From assembly GCF_023091745.1 (NCBI RefSeq), contig NC_068924.1:69580832-69644831 (forward strand): DNA of 64,000 bases, read 5' to 3'. Positions 1 through 10,547 of this stretch are shown piece after piece. The stretch's first letter is position 1. Each line of letters begins with the position of its first letter. The stretch comes from Budorcas taxicolor. Its lineage: Eukaryota > Chordata > Mammalia > Artiodactyla > Bovidae. The position numbers and the translations under genes are program-made. The notes beneath the pieces were generated by a model that was given only the letters and a program-made list of their open reading frames with translations, had not been told where the DNA came from and did not search any database.

Positions 1-241
1 GACTCTGAAGAATTCAAGAAAAAAGTCATAAAGAGGTTGACACCCAAGATTTCTGAAAGAAACAACATCCTCTGTTAAGTCTGCAGTAAAGACCATATTC
101 AATATGTTCCAGCCAGGAATAGCATTTACAGAACCAGATAATGTCAAATCTAAATAATGATCTTGCTGCAATTATAATTTTTAAATATTTGGAGACATGG
201 AAGTTTGCATGTTAGGAGTAGGACTGGGAAAGTTCTAAAAT
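1..241. other. Low-copy sequence, nothing recognised
   Basis: No repeat family, exon or RNA gene is recognisable in this AT-rich stretch before the first BovB fragment. Confidence 0.4.
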
Positions 242-342
242 CAAATCTCAAGAGTCTTCTCCAACACCACAGTTCAAAAGCATCAATTCTTCAGTGCTCA
301 GCTTTCTTCATAGTTCAACTCTCACATCCATACATGACTAAA
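242..342 (-). mobile_element. BovB LINE internal fragment
   Basis: About 100 bp match the BovB segment just downstream of the RT motifs, the same block seen at 8570-8680 and 55740-55850. Both the 3' tail and the 5' part are missing, so this is a remnant of an older copy cut down by deletion rather than a simple 5'-truncated insertion. Confidence 0.8.
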
Positions 343-1030
343 ATGTTTTATAAGTAATAGCGTCTATGCACCTACCTACAAGCTCTACTAGCAATAATGA
401 AATAGGAGGTAAAAGTATTTCTGGAACTGTGGTTCTCAGAGCTGGGAATAGTTTTCTCTCAATGACAGAGCCCAGCACTCATTTCTGAGCCTCAGAATTT
501 TAGTGTCTTCCTTGGGGAAAATCCTGCATGGTATTCTATCAGCATCCTTTTTGTTCAATTGCTTTCACATTGCATTACCTAAGCACATTGCACTCTCTTG
601 GTGTCATGCTCCTTAATATGCTTCCTAATAAACTGCCCCATTTCTGATCATACAGGAAGTAACACATTAAGAGATCAACAGATTTCCATTCCTTACTTCT
701 ACCTAAGGTATCAAACATCAGTTGTGTTAGAAGTGAAATATGCTAATAAAAACTGTTGGGTTTGAAAACAAGTTTTTCAGACCAAGTGAAACCAATACTC
801 TCAGGAGTAAATAAGCCCTTTCTGTCAACATTTATTATTGATTCTTTGACTCAAAATTAAATTGAAACAGAATGAGTAGCAATATCTTCATCACTACAAA
901 ATAACATAAGCAGTTTAAGGATTGTGAACAAGTAGTGTCCTCTCAATAAAACAGTCTAATAATACAATGTTCCTTTTTCTGAGGTCAAAGTCTGGCATTA
1001 GCTAGAGCTTATGGATTGCACTTAATACCA
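343..1030. other. Low-copy sequence, nothing recognised
   Basis: AT-rich sequence with no recognisable repeat, exon or RNA gene. Confidence 0.4.
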
Positions 1031-1235
1031 TGTGAGTGACTGCATGCTCAGTCATGACCAACTCTTTGTGACCCCATGGACTATAGCCCGTCAGGCTCCT
1101 CTGTCCATGAGATTTTCCAGGCAAGAATACTGGAATGGGTAGCCATTTCTTCCTCCAAGGGATCAAACCCACATCTCCTTGGGTTCCTGCATTGGCAGGG
1201 GGATTCTTTGCCACTGTGCCACCTGGGAAGTTTAT
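1031..1235 (-). mobile_element. Bov-tA SINE
   Basis: Reverse-oriented tRNA-Glu-derived head (near 1140-1232) followed by the BovB-derived 3' tail (near 1040-1090). It is flanked by a 9-bp TSD with one mismatch: ttaatacca at 1022-1030 and ttaatatca at 1236-1244. It is non-coding and was mobilised in trans by BovB machinery, as is known for this family. Confidence 0.9.
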
Positions 1236-1467
1236 TTAATATCATAGATTCTTTAAACTCCCTCCAAGGAGGTGTAGTAAGAGATTGCTTTAGGTATACT
1301 TGTATCAGGGGAAAAAAAAGCCAAAAACAATACAATAGCAACACTTTTGACGTGGGAGTTATAATAATTCTGGATCTGGCAAGATCATTATTCTCTGCCA
1401 GCATGTGGAGAGGACTGAAACTCAAATACACATAAAGGGAAAACACCTGGAAGTAGGGGATCATGGT

Positions 1468-1741
1468 GGAGAAGGCAATGGTACCCCACTCCAGTACTCT
1501 TGCCTGGAAAATCCCATGGATGGAGGAGCCTGGTAGGCTGCAGTCCATGGGGTTGCTAAGAGTCGGGCACAACTGAGCGACTTCACTTTCGCTTTTCACT
1601 TTCATGCATTGGAGAAGGAAATGGCAACCCACTCCAGTACTCTTGCCTGGAGAATCCCAGAGACAGTGGGCCCCCATCTATGGGGTTGCACAGAGTCAGA
1701 CACGACTGAAGCCACTTAGCAGCAGCAGCAGCAGCAGCAGC
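1468..1741 (+). mobile_element. Bov-A2 SINE
   Basis: Two Bov-A monomers head to tail, each starting with the 'ggagaagg' block, with the family's spacer and an (AGC)n tail. The TSD aggggatca at 1455-1463 and 1742-1750 extends to 13 bp with one mismatch. The sharp TSD and good consensus match suggest a comparatively recent insertion. Confidence 0.95.
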
Positions 1742-1742
1742 A
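1718..1742 (+). repeat. (AGC)n microsatellite, SINE tail
   Basis: About eight AGC units form the 3' tail of the Bov-A2 element. Such tails are often length-polymorphic in ruminants. Confidence 0.9.
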
Positions 1743-1799
1743 GGGGATCAAGGTAAGATTAGTCATTCAGCTCACAGTCAAGTATGTGCTCACAGGGAA

Positions 1800-1882
1800 C
1801 TTAAAGGTACTTATTGAGACCAATCATAGTGTCTAACACTTAGTAGGGACTCAGTACCTTTGAGTGCATGAATAAATGAATG
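1800..1882 (+). mobile_element. L2 3' end relic
   Basis: Diverged but recognisable L2-type 3' end: 'not-gtctaacacttagtagg-act-cagtacc' pattern followed by an 'aataaatgaatga' terminus. Confidence 0.5.
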
Positions 1883-2175
1883 ACTGTATCTATTTATGTC
1901 CATAAGAATAATTGAATAGACAAATGAAGAAAAGGAACAAGCTAGAGAATCAGACTTAAAGTTACGAGAAAGACAGCATGTGTGCAATGAGCTAAGGTCT
2001 AAAAAAGATGTGATTCACATGATTCTGATGAAGTTTTCTCTGTCTGGCACTCAGAATTTACCTATTATAATAATGAATTATATATATTTTATGAGGAAGT
2101 ATAATCATACAAAGATAGCAAGTGGCTATTTTCTTTTAAGTTTCCAATATATACGAATTGCCCTTTAAAGATAAG

Positions 2176-2536
2176 GAATTTAGAAAGATGGTAATGATGA
2201 CCCTGTATGTGAGACAGCAAAAGAGACACAGATGTGTAGAGTGGACTTTTGGACTCTGAGGGAGAGGGAGAGGGTGGAATGATTTGGGAGAATGACATTG
2301 AAACATGTATACTATCATTTAAGAAATGAATCGCCAGTCTATGTTCGAAGCAGGATACAGGATGCTTGGGGCTGGTGCACGGGGATGACCCAGAGAGATG
2401 ATATGGGGTGGGAGGTGGGAGGGGGGTTCATGTTTGGGAACTCATGTACACCCATGGTGGATTCATGTCAGTGTATGCCAAAACCAATACAGTATTGTAA
2501 AGTAAAATAAAGTAAAAATAAAAATTTTTTTTTAAA
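2176..2536 (+). mobile_element. Ruminant L1 3' UTR, 5'-truncated
   Basis: Matches the bovine-type L1 3' UTR, including the G-rich tract near 2407-2427 and an A/T-rich end. A perfect 9-bp TSD, aaagataag, lies at 2167-2175 and 2537-2545. No ORF2 sequence is retained, so the copy is dead on arrival. Confidence 0.92.
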
Positions 2537-2784
2537 AAAGATAAGTTGCAATTAATAACAAGGTTGGTATCAAATGGCTCAAACTGTCAATATATATAAG
2601 TTAATGGAAATGAATATTGCTCTCAGAACAAAAGCAAAATGACGTTCACAGAACATGAACACAAAGATAGACCCACATTCTCAAGCTCAGACTCTTACTA
2701 TAATAAGAGTTCATGAAAACCTTGGAATATCATCACCACACTTGAGAGAATGGTATTTCACAGAGTGAAGAGATGACAGATAAC

Positions 2785-2945
2785 CATGGAAGAAATATTT
2801 ACTCTGTGTCAGATATTGGGATAGACATCCCAGTGGGTGCCGGGGTAGGTGAGGGTTATACAGTATTCTAAGGCTTGGCTTCTGCTCTTAAGGAACCTAC
2901 ATTCTACTCAGAGAGAGAAAATACATTTAGAATTAGTGCAATCCC
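2785..2945 (-). mobile_element. L2 relic
   Basis: Reverse-oriented L2 3' region. It shows the 'aatatttactctgtgtcag' end and the 'aaggaacctacattctactc' block typical of antisense L2. Strongly diverged. Confidence 0.6.
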
Positions 2946-3274
2946 AAATTAGGGGACACATATGCTACCATGCCTCAGGCATAAATTTACTAATGTTTGT
3001 TGAGAAGGAGAGGAGTGTGCTGGTGTGGGATGACATCTGATTTCCCAGATACTTTGCTCTGCCTTTTTTTTTTTCATTTCCTCTGTGTCATTTAATATGA
3101 CGACACACATAATGTTAAGTTCCATCATTTTCCTGAATGAAAGGACAGAATAGTCAAAATAAGACTAAACACGTTATAAGTAAAAATAAATATTACATTG
3201 CTTTAGAGACTAAAAATGTATCATTTGGAGTCTATAGTACTTCTTTCTGTACCTCATCCACTTCCCATAATAAC

Positions 3275-3375
3275 AGTCTGAGTTCAGGATGTTATTCTGC
3301 CCACATTACACATGAGAAAACCAATGTTCAAAAAATCAAAGTAGTAAAGCACACAACCAACACTTAAAACCATCT
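3275..3375 (-). mobile_element. MIR relic
   Basis: Antisense MIR core: a 'cacattacacatgagaaaac' block followed by a diverged 'caaagtagtaaagcacacaac' block. Confidence 0.55.
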
Positions 3376-3590
3376 CTGCAGCAGAGACTACGGTGCTGAT
3401 GAAAGCAGTGTCTGACTGGTGAAATAAAGAAGCATGATTGGGTGAGAAGACTAAGGTTAGATGGAGGTAACTTTCAAATCACGTCAACATTTTTGCCCTC
3501 AAAACAGAAAGAAAACAATCATCTTTGTGTAAACTCATGGAACAATACATGAATCCAGAATCTTATCAGTTCAATTTAAATGATAGTAAA

Positions 3591-3713
3591 GAGGGATTTC
3601 CCTGATGGTCCATTAGTGAGTGTCTCCCATCTTTCACTGCAGAGGGTGTGGGCCCCATTCCTGGTTGGGGAACTATGCCCCGTGATGGACTGTGCAGTCA
3701 AAAAAAAAAAAAA
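3591..3713 (+). mobile_element. CHR-type tRNA-derived SINE
   Basis: Starts with a tRNA-like head ('gatttccctgatggtcca'), contains a 'ttcctggttggggaacta' block, and ends in an A14 tail at 3700-3713. This is the cetartiodactyl tRNA-Glu SINE layout without a BovB-derived tail. Confidence 0.8.
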
Positions 3714-3788
3714 GTCTATTTAGTCTATTTAAACAACAGTAATTGCATTACTGAAAGAAGAAGAAGGGAAGGAGCAGAAAGAGAAGGT

Positions 3789-3801
3789 GGGGGGGGGGGG
3801 G
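3789..3801 (+). repeat. G13 homopolymer
   Basis: Thirteen consecutive G within a purine-rich stretch (3760-3812). It is a potential quadruplex and a sequencing-error hotspot. Confidence 0.85.
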
Positions 3802-3802
3802 C

Positions 3803-4424
3803 AGGGGGACTAGTCATCAGAAAGTAAATATCAACTTTATATTTTTCTCATCAGCATAATGGTATATGTGAGGCATTCAACTATTAAGCCAGGTCCAGGA
3901 TTCTAGATTAGGTTTACCCTGATTCAGAGAAGAGTAGTAACCTTCTTATTCATATATTCTCAACTGAGTTGCAATCACAGCTAGGGACTCTGCAAAATTT
4001 CCCCACTGGCTTTTAACATCACCAGGCTTCCTGAAAATACCACTTCGTTATTGTTGCCAGAAGCAGTGGGGTAGCAGGCATAGATTTGTTTTTAATGTAT
4101 TATGTTCGTCAATAGTTAATTGTCCTTTTACATGACTCCCAAGTATATAAGATCCAATATCTAAGAAAATCAATTGCTTTGCTTAGTTATATCACAGAAT
4201 GGCAGAGAGAAAGAGTTAAAGAAAATGCTGACAAACCTCATTATTCATGAACTATAACATCAATAATAATATTTCATGGGGACAGAATTTGTTCAGTTTT
4301 TATTTAATCTCTGTGTTAGCATAAATTTACCACCACCATTAACAATAAAGAGTAAAATTATGTAAATAGACTTAACATTAGGGAAAATTATCAGATGTAA
4401 TACTTATTTTAATTAGCCAAGAAT
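3803..4424. other. Low-copy sequence, nothing recognised
   Basis: AT-rich; no exon, RNA gene or repeat recognised. Confidence 0.4.
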
Positions 4425-4433
4425 AGATAACCT

Positions 4434-4705
4434 TTCTGAGAAGGCAATGGCACCCCACTCCAGTACTCTTGCCTGGAAAATCCCATGGACGGAGGAACCT
4501 GGTAGGCTGCAGTCCATGCGGTCGCTAAGAGTCGGACACGACTAAGTGACTTCCCTTTCACTTCTCACTTTCATGCATTGGAGAAGGAAATGGCAACCCA
4601 CTCCAGTGTTCTTGCCTGGAGAATCCCAGGGACAGGGGAGCCTGGTGGGCTACCATATATGGGGTCGCACAGAGTCGGACACGACTGAAGCGACTTAGCA
4701 GCAGC
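4434..4705 (+). mobile_element. Bov-A2 SINE
   Basis: Complete two-monomer Bov-A2 with a short AGC tail. It has a perfect 9-bp TSD agataacct at 4425-4433 and 4706-4714. Close to consensus, hence probably young. Confidence 0.95.
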
Positions 4706-4714
4706 AGATAACCT

Positions 4715-5667
4715 CCCAGAGGGTTTGGATGCCTGACATTTTAAAACTTTTCTGAGATATAGTATGTTTCATGGCTCCATGGCAAGGCTTATCAATATCT
4801 GTAATTCTTGAGGATAAAAAAAGGCTTTTTCACCATTCTTCCTTTCTGTTTGACAGAGCTTTATGACTGTAGCTATACATAAACCCAACTAAGTAAGTAA
4901 CCCTGACCCTAACACTCTTATTCTTGGGGGGAAAATAATTTGCTTAAAGGGGAAAAAGAGGAATACGAAACTTTGAAATTTCTATGTATTTTAATTAGTC
5001 ACAAAGAATAAATGTGACAGAGCAATTGGAATGGGAGGAAGAGAGACAAAATGAAGTAAAAATGAAATGTGATTATGTGTCATTTTAATACTCTACTTGT
5101 TCTCTTGAGATTCACTGTTAGAGACAGAGATGCATAAGAAAAAATTTTGATTAAAAAAATTTCTTGATGTAATTTGAATCTCTTCCTTTAAACACCACAC
5201 AGCAAAATGCAAATGACTGACTTCTTGGTGCCAAAATCAGCTTCCTTCTCAGTGGCTTGTAAGAACAAGTCTCCTTTCTCTTGTTTTCCCTGTGCTTAAT
5301 AATGATCTAATTTAGGCAAGTGCATGGCTGAATGAAAAATGCTTGATATGAGATATATACCCATTTTTGTGTTGGTTCAAGGAGAGTTTCACCTCTTGGG
5401 AAAGAAAATGGATTACCATTTCTGCTCAACAGTGTTAAGTACTGCAAAGCAATATATAAAATAGTTTGGTAAATGATTCACAGAGGCTAATTCACTCATC
5501 ATGAACTGGGCTGGACCTAAAATTCCATTTGTTCTTGGCTTTCATTCTGCATTTCCTTTGGTACTCAAAATAGTAGGATCTGAACGTGCACAGATCATGC
5601 TTGTACACTGAACGACGTAAGAGGACAGAGTGGCTTGTACTAACATAGCTGTAATTTAGCAGTACAT
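4715..5667. other. Low-copy sequence, nothing recognised
   Basis: About 950 bp of AT-rich sequence without a recognisable gene or repeat. Confidence 0.4.
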
Positions 5668-5677
5668 ATATCCCCTG

Positions 5678-5940
5678 GATGGAGAAGGCAATGGCACCCC
5701 ACTCCAGTACTCTTGCCTGGAAAATCCCGTGGATGGAGGAGCCTGGGAAGCTGCAGTCCATAGGGTCACTAAGAGTCGGACACGACTCAGCAACTTCACT
5801 TTCACTTTTCACTTTCATGCACTGGAGAAGGAAATGGCAACCCACTCCAATGTTCTAGCCTGGAGAATCCCAGAGACACGGGAGTCTGGTGGGCTGCCAT
5901 CTATGGGGTCACACAGAAGTGACTTAGCAGCAGCAGCAGC
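5678..5940 (+). mobile_element. Bov-A2 SINE
   Basis: Two Bov-A monomers with an AGC tail; perfect 10-bp TSD atatcccctg at 5668-5677 and 5941-5950. It landed exactly at the left edge of an older Bov-A/Bov-tA fragment, and part of the TSD appears to be the first bases of that older element. Confidence 0.95.
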
Positions 5941-5950
5941 ATATCCCCTG

Positions 5951-6046
5951 AAGAAGGAAATGGCAACCCACTCCAGTATTCTTTCCTGAACAGAGGAGCC
6001 TGGAAGGCTATCCATGGGGTCACAAAGAGTCAGATACAACTTAGCA
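5951..6046 (+). mobile_element. Older Bov-A/Bov-tA fragment
   Basis: Begins in the 'aagaaggaaatggcaacc' block and runs into the BovB-like tail. It has lost about 17 bp internally near 5988, where the 'cctggagaatcccatgg' segment is missing. It predates the adjacent Bov-A2. Confidence 0.85.
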
Positions 6047-6244
6047 ACAATTGATAGCTTTTTTCAAATGACATTAATATTGGTCTGTATGGCAATTCAG
6101 AAAGGAATCTGTTACTAGATGCTACCACACCCAGAAGTTTCTTGAGATTTCTTTTTTCCTTTCCCAGCTAATAAGTAGAACTAACCCTTTGGACACGATT
6201 GAGAAGGTGGACAACTTTTAAACCAGATAAACATAGTTCCAAAT

Positions 6245-6375
6245 ATACTGACTTCAGGGAAGTGACAGTCACTCAAACCTCAGCTTCCTCACCAAGAATG
6301 GGGAATCCTATTATTAATAATATCATTTTTTTGCAGGGCTGTTATAACTTCAAGCAATAGAGGGAAAGGCCCCAG
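6245..6375 (+). mobile_element. MIR relic
   Basis: Sense MIR core and 3' part: 'ctcaaacctcagcttcctca', a diverged 'aagaatggggaat', then 'gggctgttataa'. Diverged. Confidence 0.5.
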
Positions 6376-6517
6376 CAGTAAATGATAACAACTGTCCAGC
6401 TGTTTTCTGAGGCCTACTGCTACCAAAACAGCTCTACTTTTGAAGTCTGCCAGAAAGTCTTCTTGAATGATTTTTATACCTGTGTCGATTTTCTGTGGTC
6501 ATGAAATGGGTGCAGAT

Positions 6518-6563
6518 TTATAATATAATGTATTTGTACATTATAATATAATGTATTTGTACA
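6518..6563 (+). repeat. Perfect 23-bp tandem duplication
   Basis: Copies at 6518-6540 and 6541-6563 are identical over 23 bp in AT-rich sequence. Confidence 0.97.
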
Positions 6564-6584
6564 TAAATACAGGACTCAGAACCC

Positions 6585-6835
6585 CAGAACTACTTTGCTC
6601 AGTGTGTGATCTTAGGTAGGTTGCATAACCACCTGAGTCTAGTTTCTTTATTAGTTTGGCCAAAAGGTTCACTCATGTTTTTTCCATAACATCTTACAAA
6701 AAAAGCCAAGGGAACTTTCTGGGAAGCCCAACAAAACAGAAGGGTAATAATAGTACCCCCATAACTAGATACTCCTGTCTGAATAAAATAATGATTAAAG
6801 GCCTTGAATAGTGGAAGGACTTAATCATTTTAGTT
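6585..6835 (+). mobile_element. MIR relic split by a mariner MITE
   Basis: MIR halves at about 6585-6650 ('gtgatcttaggtaggttgca' and 'gagtctagtttcttta') and about 6737-6835 ('gggtaataatagtaccccc' onward) become contiguous if the MITE at 6651-6736 is removed. Confidence 0.6.
6651..6736. mobile_element. Mariner-type MITE, degenerate
   Basis: About 86 bp with imperfect inverted arms: 'ttggccaaaaggttcactca' on the left and its diverged complement on the right. It is the same family as 7784-7864. It sits at a TA and interrupts a MIR. The right edge is eroded. It is non-autonomous with no transposase sequence. Confidence 0.7.
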
Positions 6836-7035
6836 GTTTTCATTAGTATAATGAGTAGTTATATAAAAAATATTCAAATATTCCCTTCCATAAATTGGAT
6901 TGTTAAAGCATTTTGCCCATCCCGCTTGCAGCCACTACATCATTCTCAGACTGCTTCAGGCTCCTCTCACTGTGACTGCAGAAAGATGCTTACTTTTTCA
7001 ACTTGTTCTCTGCTCATGCTGAATGCTTGGCTGCA

Positions 7036-7236
7036 CACTCGCTCAGTCCTGTTTGACTCTTTTGTGACCCCGTGGACCGTAGCCCACCAAGCTCCTCTGT
7101 CTCTAGGATTCTCCTGCAAGATTACTGAGTGGATTGTCATTTCCTTCTCCAATGGGGCTTCCTGGTCCAGAGATCAAACCTGGGTCTCCTGCATTGTAAG
7201 CGGATTCTTTACTATCTGAGCCACCAGGGAAGTTCA
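7036..7236 (-). mobile_element. Bov-tA SINE
   Basis: Full-length antisense Bov-tA. The head at the high-coordinate end includes the box-B-like 'gatcaaacctggg' complement. Perfect 10-bp TSD cttggctgca at 7026-7035 and 7237-7246. Confidence 0.95.
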
Positions 7237-7309
7237 CTTGGCTGCAATACATTTCAAATTTCTTAGGTCTTCATGGTGGTTTTATATAAGGTGGGGCTAA
7301 CATAATTCT

Positions 7310-7672
7310 CTTAAAGAGCCCCAAGCTTGCTGGTGGCCTGCCATGTGTTGCCCCCTTAATTTCAACCTTCCCCACAACGTGCATTGTCCACAGTCACTAC
7401 TCGGAAGTAGAACATTTCACAGTTGAACATTAGATAAGACCTCAGCCCAGCAGACACCTTGACTGCAGCCTTGTGTGAATGTAGGCAACTTTTAAACCAG
7501 ATAAACACAGTTTTGAATGTACTTCGTGACCTTAAGCAAGTGATACCCTCTCAAACCTTAGCAGTCAACCTAGTTAAGCTCTCTGGATTTTCAATCTATA
7601 GATAATAAAATGTGTTCCATTTTAAGCCACTATATCTGTAGCAATATTGTTGTGAAGCAGTAGATAATTGAC
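7310..7672 (+). mobile_element. MLT1-like LTR relic
   Basis: 3' portion of a MaLR-type LTR: 'acaccttgactgcagccttg', then 'gataataaaatgtgttccat', 'ttaagccacta' and 'agcaatattgttgtgaagc'. About 85 bp at roughly 7480-7565 do not fit the LTR and instead resemble sequence at 6205-6290. Confidence 0.5.
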
Positions 7673-7783
7673 AAAGTGCCACAGATTACACTATACTTAA
7701 GATAATATTTGTATGCTTACTTAGAGCAATCAGACTCTACTTACAGGAAAGAATTTAAGTTTATCACATCACTTTGTATAGTA

Positions 7784-7864
7784 CTGGGTTGGTCAAAGGG
7801 TTGATTCAGGTTTTTCGAAAAAAATCTTATGGAAAAACCCAAACAAACTTTTTGGCCAATCCAC
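7784..7864. mobile_element. Mariner-type MITE
   Basis: An 81-bp nearly palindromic element with roughly 33-bp inverted arms, about 25 of 33 positions pairing. It is flanked by TA at 7782-7783 and 7865-7866, as expected for mariner. The layout resembles human MADE1, but the sequence belongs to another mariner group. No transposase is present. RNA from either strand would fold into a long hairpin. Confidence 0.85.
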
Positions 7865-8019
7865 TACTTAATGCACACTATTACTTTGTTGTTGTTTTTT
7901 TTTTTCCTAGATTAAAAATTGGCCCGTGAATCTCATAGTCCCTTCTCCATCCCTACTAGTAATAAACAATTTTGTTCTACAAATACCAACAAATCCCATA
8001 CCTGGTTAATAACCATAGG

Positions 8020-8214
8020 CTTCCCTGGTGGCAGAGATGGTAAAGAATATGCCTGTAGGGCAAGAGACCTGGGGTTGATCACTGGGTCAGGAAGATCCCA
8101 TGAAGAAGGGAATGGCTACCACTCCAATATCCTTGCCTAGAAAATTCCATGGACCGAGGAGCCTGACAGAAGTCCATAGAGTGGCAAAGAAATGGGTATG
8201 ACTGAGCAACTAAC
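8020..8214 (+). mobile_element. Bov-tA SINE
   Basis: Sense Bov-tA with tRNA-like head ('ggcttccctggtggcagaga', box-B-like 'gttgatcactggg'), body, and BovB-like tail ending 'gactgagcaactaacac'. Moderately diverged. Confidence 0.9.
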
Positions 8215-8239
8215 ACTGAACCCTCGGTAGCTAGTTTCA

Positions 8240-10322
8240 TTTCAGTTCAGTTCAGTCGCTCAGTCGTGTCTATTTGCTGCCCCATGGCTTGCAGCAACAC
8301 AGGCTTCCCTGTGCATCACCAACTCCCAGAGCTTATTCAAACTCATGTCCATCAAGTCCGTGATGCCATCCAACCATCTCATTCTCTGTCATCCCCTTCT
8401 CCTCCCGCCTTCAATTTTTCCCAGCAGCAGGGTCTTTTCAAGTGAGTCAGTTCTTTGCATCAGATGGCAAAAGTATTGGAGTTTTAGCTTCAGCATCAGT
8501 CCTTCCAATAAATATTCAAGACTGACTTCCTTTAAGATGGACTGGTTGGATTTCCTTGCAGTCCAAGGGACTCTCAAGAGTCTTCTCCAACGCCACAGTT
8601 CAAAAGCATCAATTCTTCGGCATTCAGTTTTCTTTATAGTCCAACTCTCCTATCCAAACACGACTACTGGAAAAACCATAGCTTTAACTAGATGGACCTT
8701 TCTTGGCAAAGTAATGTCTCTGCTTTTTAATATGCTGTCTAGATCGGTCACAGCTTTTCTTCAAAGGAGCAAGCTCTTTTAATTTCATGGCTGCAATCAC
8801 CATTTGCAGTAATTTTGGAGCCCCCAAAATGAAAGTCAGCTACTGTTTCCCCTGTCTACCCATCTATTTGCAATGAAATGATGGGACTGGATGCCATGAT
8901 CTTAGTTTTCTGAATGTTGAGTTTTAAGCCAACTTTTTCACTTTCTTCTTTCATTTTCATTAAGAGGTTCTTTAGTTCTTCACTTTCTTCCATAAGGGTG
9001 GTGTCATCTGCATATCTGAGGTTATTGATATTTCTCCCGGCAATCTTGATTCCAGCTTGTGCTTCTTCCAGCCCAGCATCTCTGATGATGTACACTGCAT
9101 ATAAGTTAAATAAGCAGGGTGACCATATACAGCCTTGACATAGTCCTTTCCCAATTTGGAACCAGTCTGTTGTTCCATGTCCAGTTCTAACTGTTGCTTC
9201 TTGACCTGCATACAGATTTCTCTGCAGGCAGGTCAGTGGTCTGGTATTCCCATCTCTCTCAGAATTTTCCACATTTTGTTGTGTTCCACACAGTCAAAGG
9301 CTTTGGCATAGTCAATAACGCAGAAGTAGATATTTTTCTGGAATTCTCTTGCTTTTCTGATGATCCAACGGATGTTGGCAATTTGATCTCTGGTTCCTCT
9401 GCCTTTTCTAAATCCAGCTTGAACATCTGGAAGTTCACAGTTCACGTATTGCTGAAGCCTGGCTTGGAGAATTTTGAGCATTACTTTGCTAGCGTGCGAG
9501 ATGAGTGCAATTGTTTGGTAGTTAGAGCATTCTTTGGTATTGTCTTTCTTTGGGATTGGAGTTAAAACTGACCTTTTCCAGTCCTGTGGCCACTGCTGAG
9601 TTTTCCAAATTTGCTGGCATATTGAGTACAGCACTTTTACAGCATTATCTTTTAGAATTTGAAATCGCTCAGCTGGAATTCCTTCACCTTCACTAGCTTT
9701 GTGCATAGTGATGCTTCCTAAGGCCCACTTGACTTTGCATTCCAGGATGTTTGGCTCTAGGTGAGTGATCACACCATCGTGGTTATCTGGGTCATGAAGA
9801 TCTTTTTTGTATAGTTCTTCCGTGTATTCTTGACACCTCTTCCTAATATCTTCTGCTTCTGTTAGGTCCACACCATTTTTGTCCTTTTTGTGCCCATTTT
9901 TGCATGAAATGTTCCCATGGTATCTCTAATTTTCTTGGAGAGATCTCTAGTCTTTCCCATTCTGTTGTTTTCCTCCATTTCTTTGCATTCATCACTGAGG
10001 AAGGCTTTCTTACCTCTCCTTGCTATTCTTTGGAGCTCTGCATTCAAATGCATATATCTTTCCTTTTATCCTTTGCCTTTCATGTCTTTTCTTTTCTCAG
10101 CTATTTGTAAGGCCTCCTCAGACAACAATTTTTCCTTTTTGCATTTCTTTTTCTTGGGGATGGTCTTGATCACTGCCTCCTGTACAATGTCACGAACCTC
10201 CAACCATAGGTTTTCAGGTACTCAGTCTATCAAATTCAATCCCTTGAATCTACTTGTCACTTTCACTGTATAATGTAAGGGATATGATTTAGGTCATACC
10301 TAAATGGTCTAGTGGTTTTCCT
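8240..10322 (-). mobile_element. BovB LINE, 5'-truncated (about 2.1 kb)
   Basis: RTE-clade LINE. The 3' end is at 8240 ('ttcag' repeats), and the 5' truncation is near 10322 where the BovB match ends at 'agtggttttcc'. It covers the RT domain, the region upstream of it, and the tail; the endonuclease domain is gone. No convincing TSD could be assigned. This is the longest BovB in the window, with several frameshifts and stops, hence older than the copies at 55.4 and 62.3 kb. Confidence 0.93.
8856..10053 (-). pseudogene. BovB ORF relic (reverse transcriptase)
   Basis: The decayed RT frame inside the BovB copy at 8240-10322. Three overlapping antisense open segments (9862-10053, 9233-9871 and 8856-9272) follow one another along the BovB protein, so it is broken by at least two frame changes, near 9865 and 9240-9270. 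Recognisable blocks are the finger motif 'AGFRKGRGTRDQI', motif A 'VIDYAKAFD', and motif C 'LRYADDTTL' with the catalytic YADD. In the motif B region, 'GLCQGCIWSPCLF' replaces the family's usual 'GVRQGCILSPCLF'. It normally copies RNA by target-primed reverse transcription; this copy cannot make an intact enzyme. Confidence 0.9.
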
Positions 10323-10424
10323 TGGTTAATTGATATAACTAATGAGTGTAAGTGATCTTGCATATCCTTCATTCCTCAGTGCCTGAAACTGATAATAAGC
10401 TCCAGCTATACTATGAAAGCCTGT

Positions 10425-10547
10425 CAGAGGGCATGGCAACCCACTCTGGTATTCTTGCCTAGAGAATCACCATGGACAGACGAGCCTGGCAGGCTACAGT
10501 CTATGTGGTCACAAAGAGTCAGACATGACTGAGGGGCTAAGCACAGC
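10425..10547 (+). mobile_element. Bov-A-type SINE monomer
   Basis: Sense fragment from 'gagggcatggcaacccactc' to a 'gactgaggggctaagcac' tail; it lacks the tRNA-like head. Confidence 0.85.

Noticed and set aside
1081..1677. 198-codon minus-strand open frame
   Set aside because: It spans a Bov-A2, unique sequence and a Bov-tA; the apparent protein is SINE-derived with no domain.
8345..10273. Plus-strand open frames across 8.3-10.3 kb (up to 145 codons)
   Set aside because: They are antisense shadows of the BovB RT gene on the minus strand.
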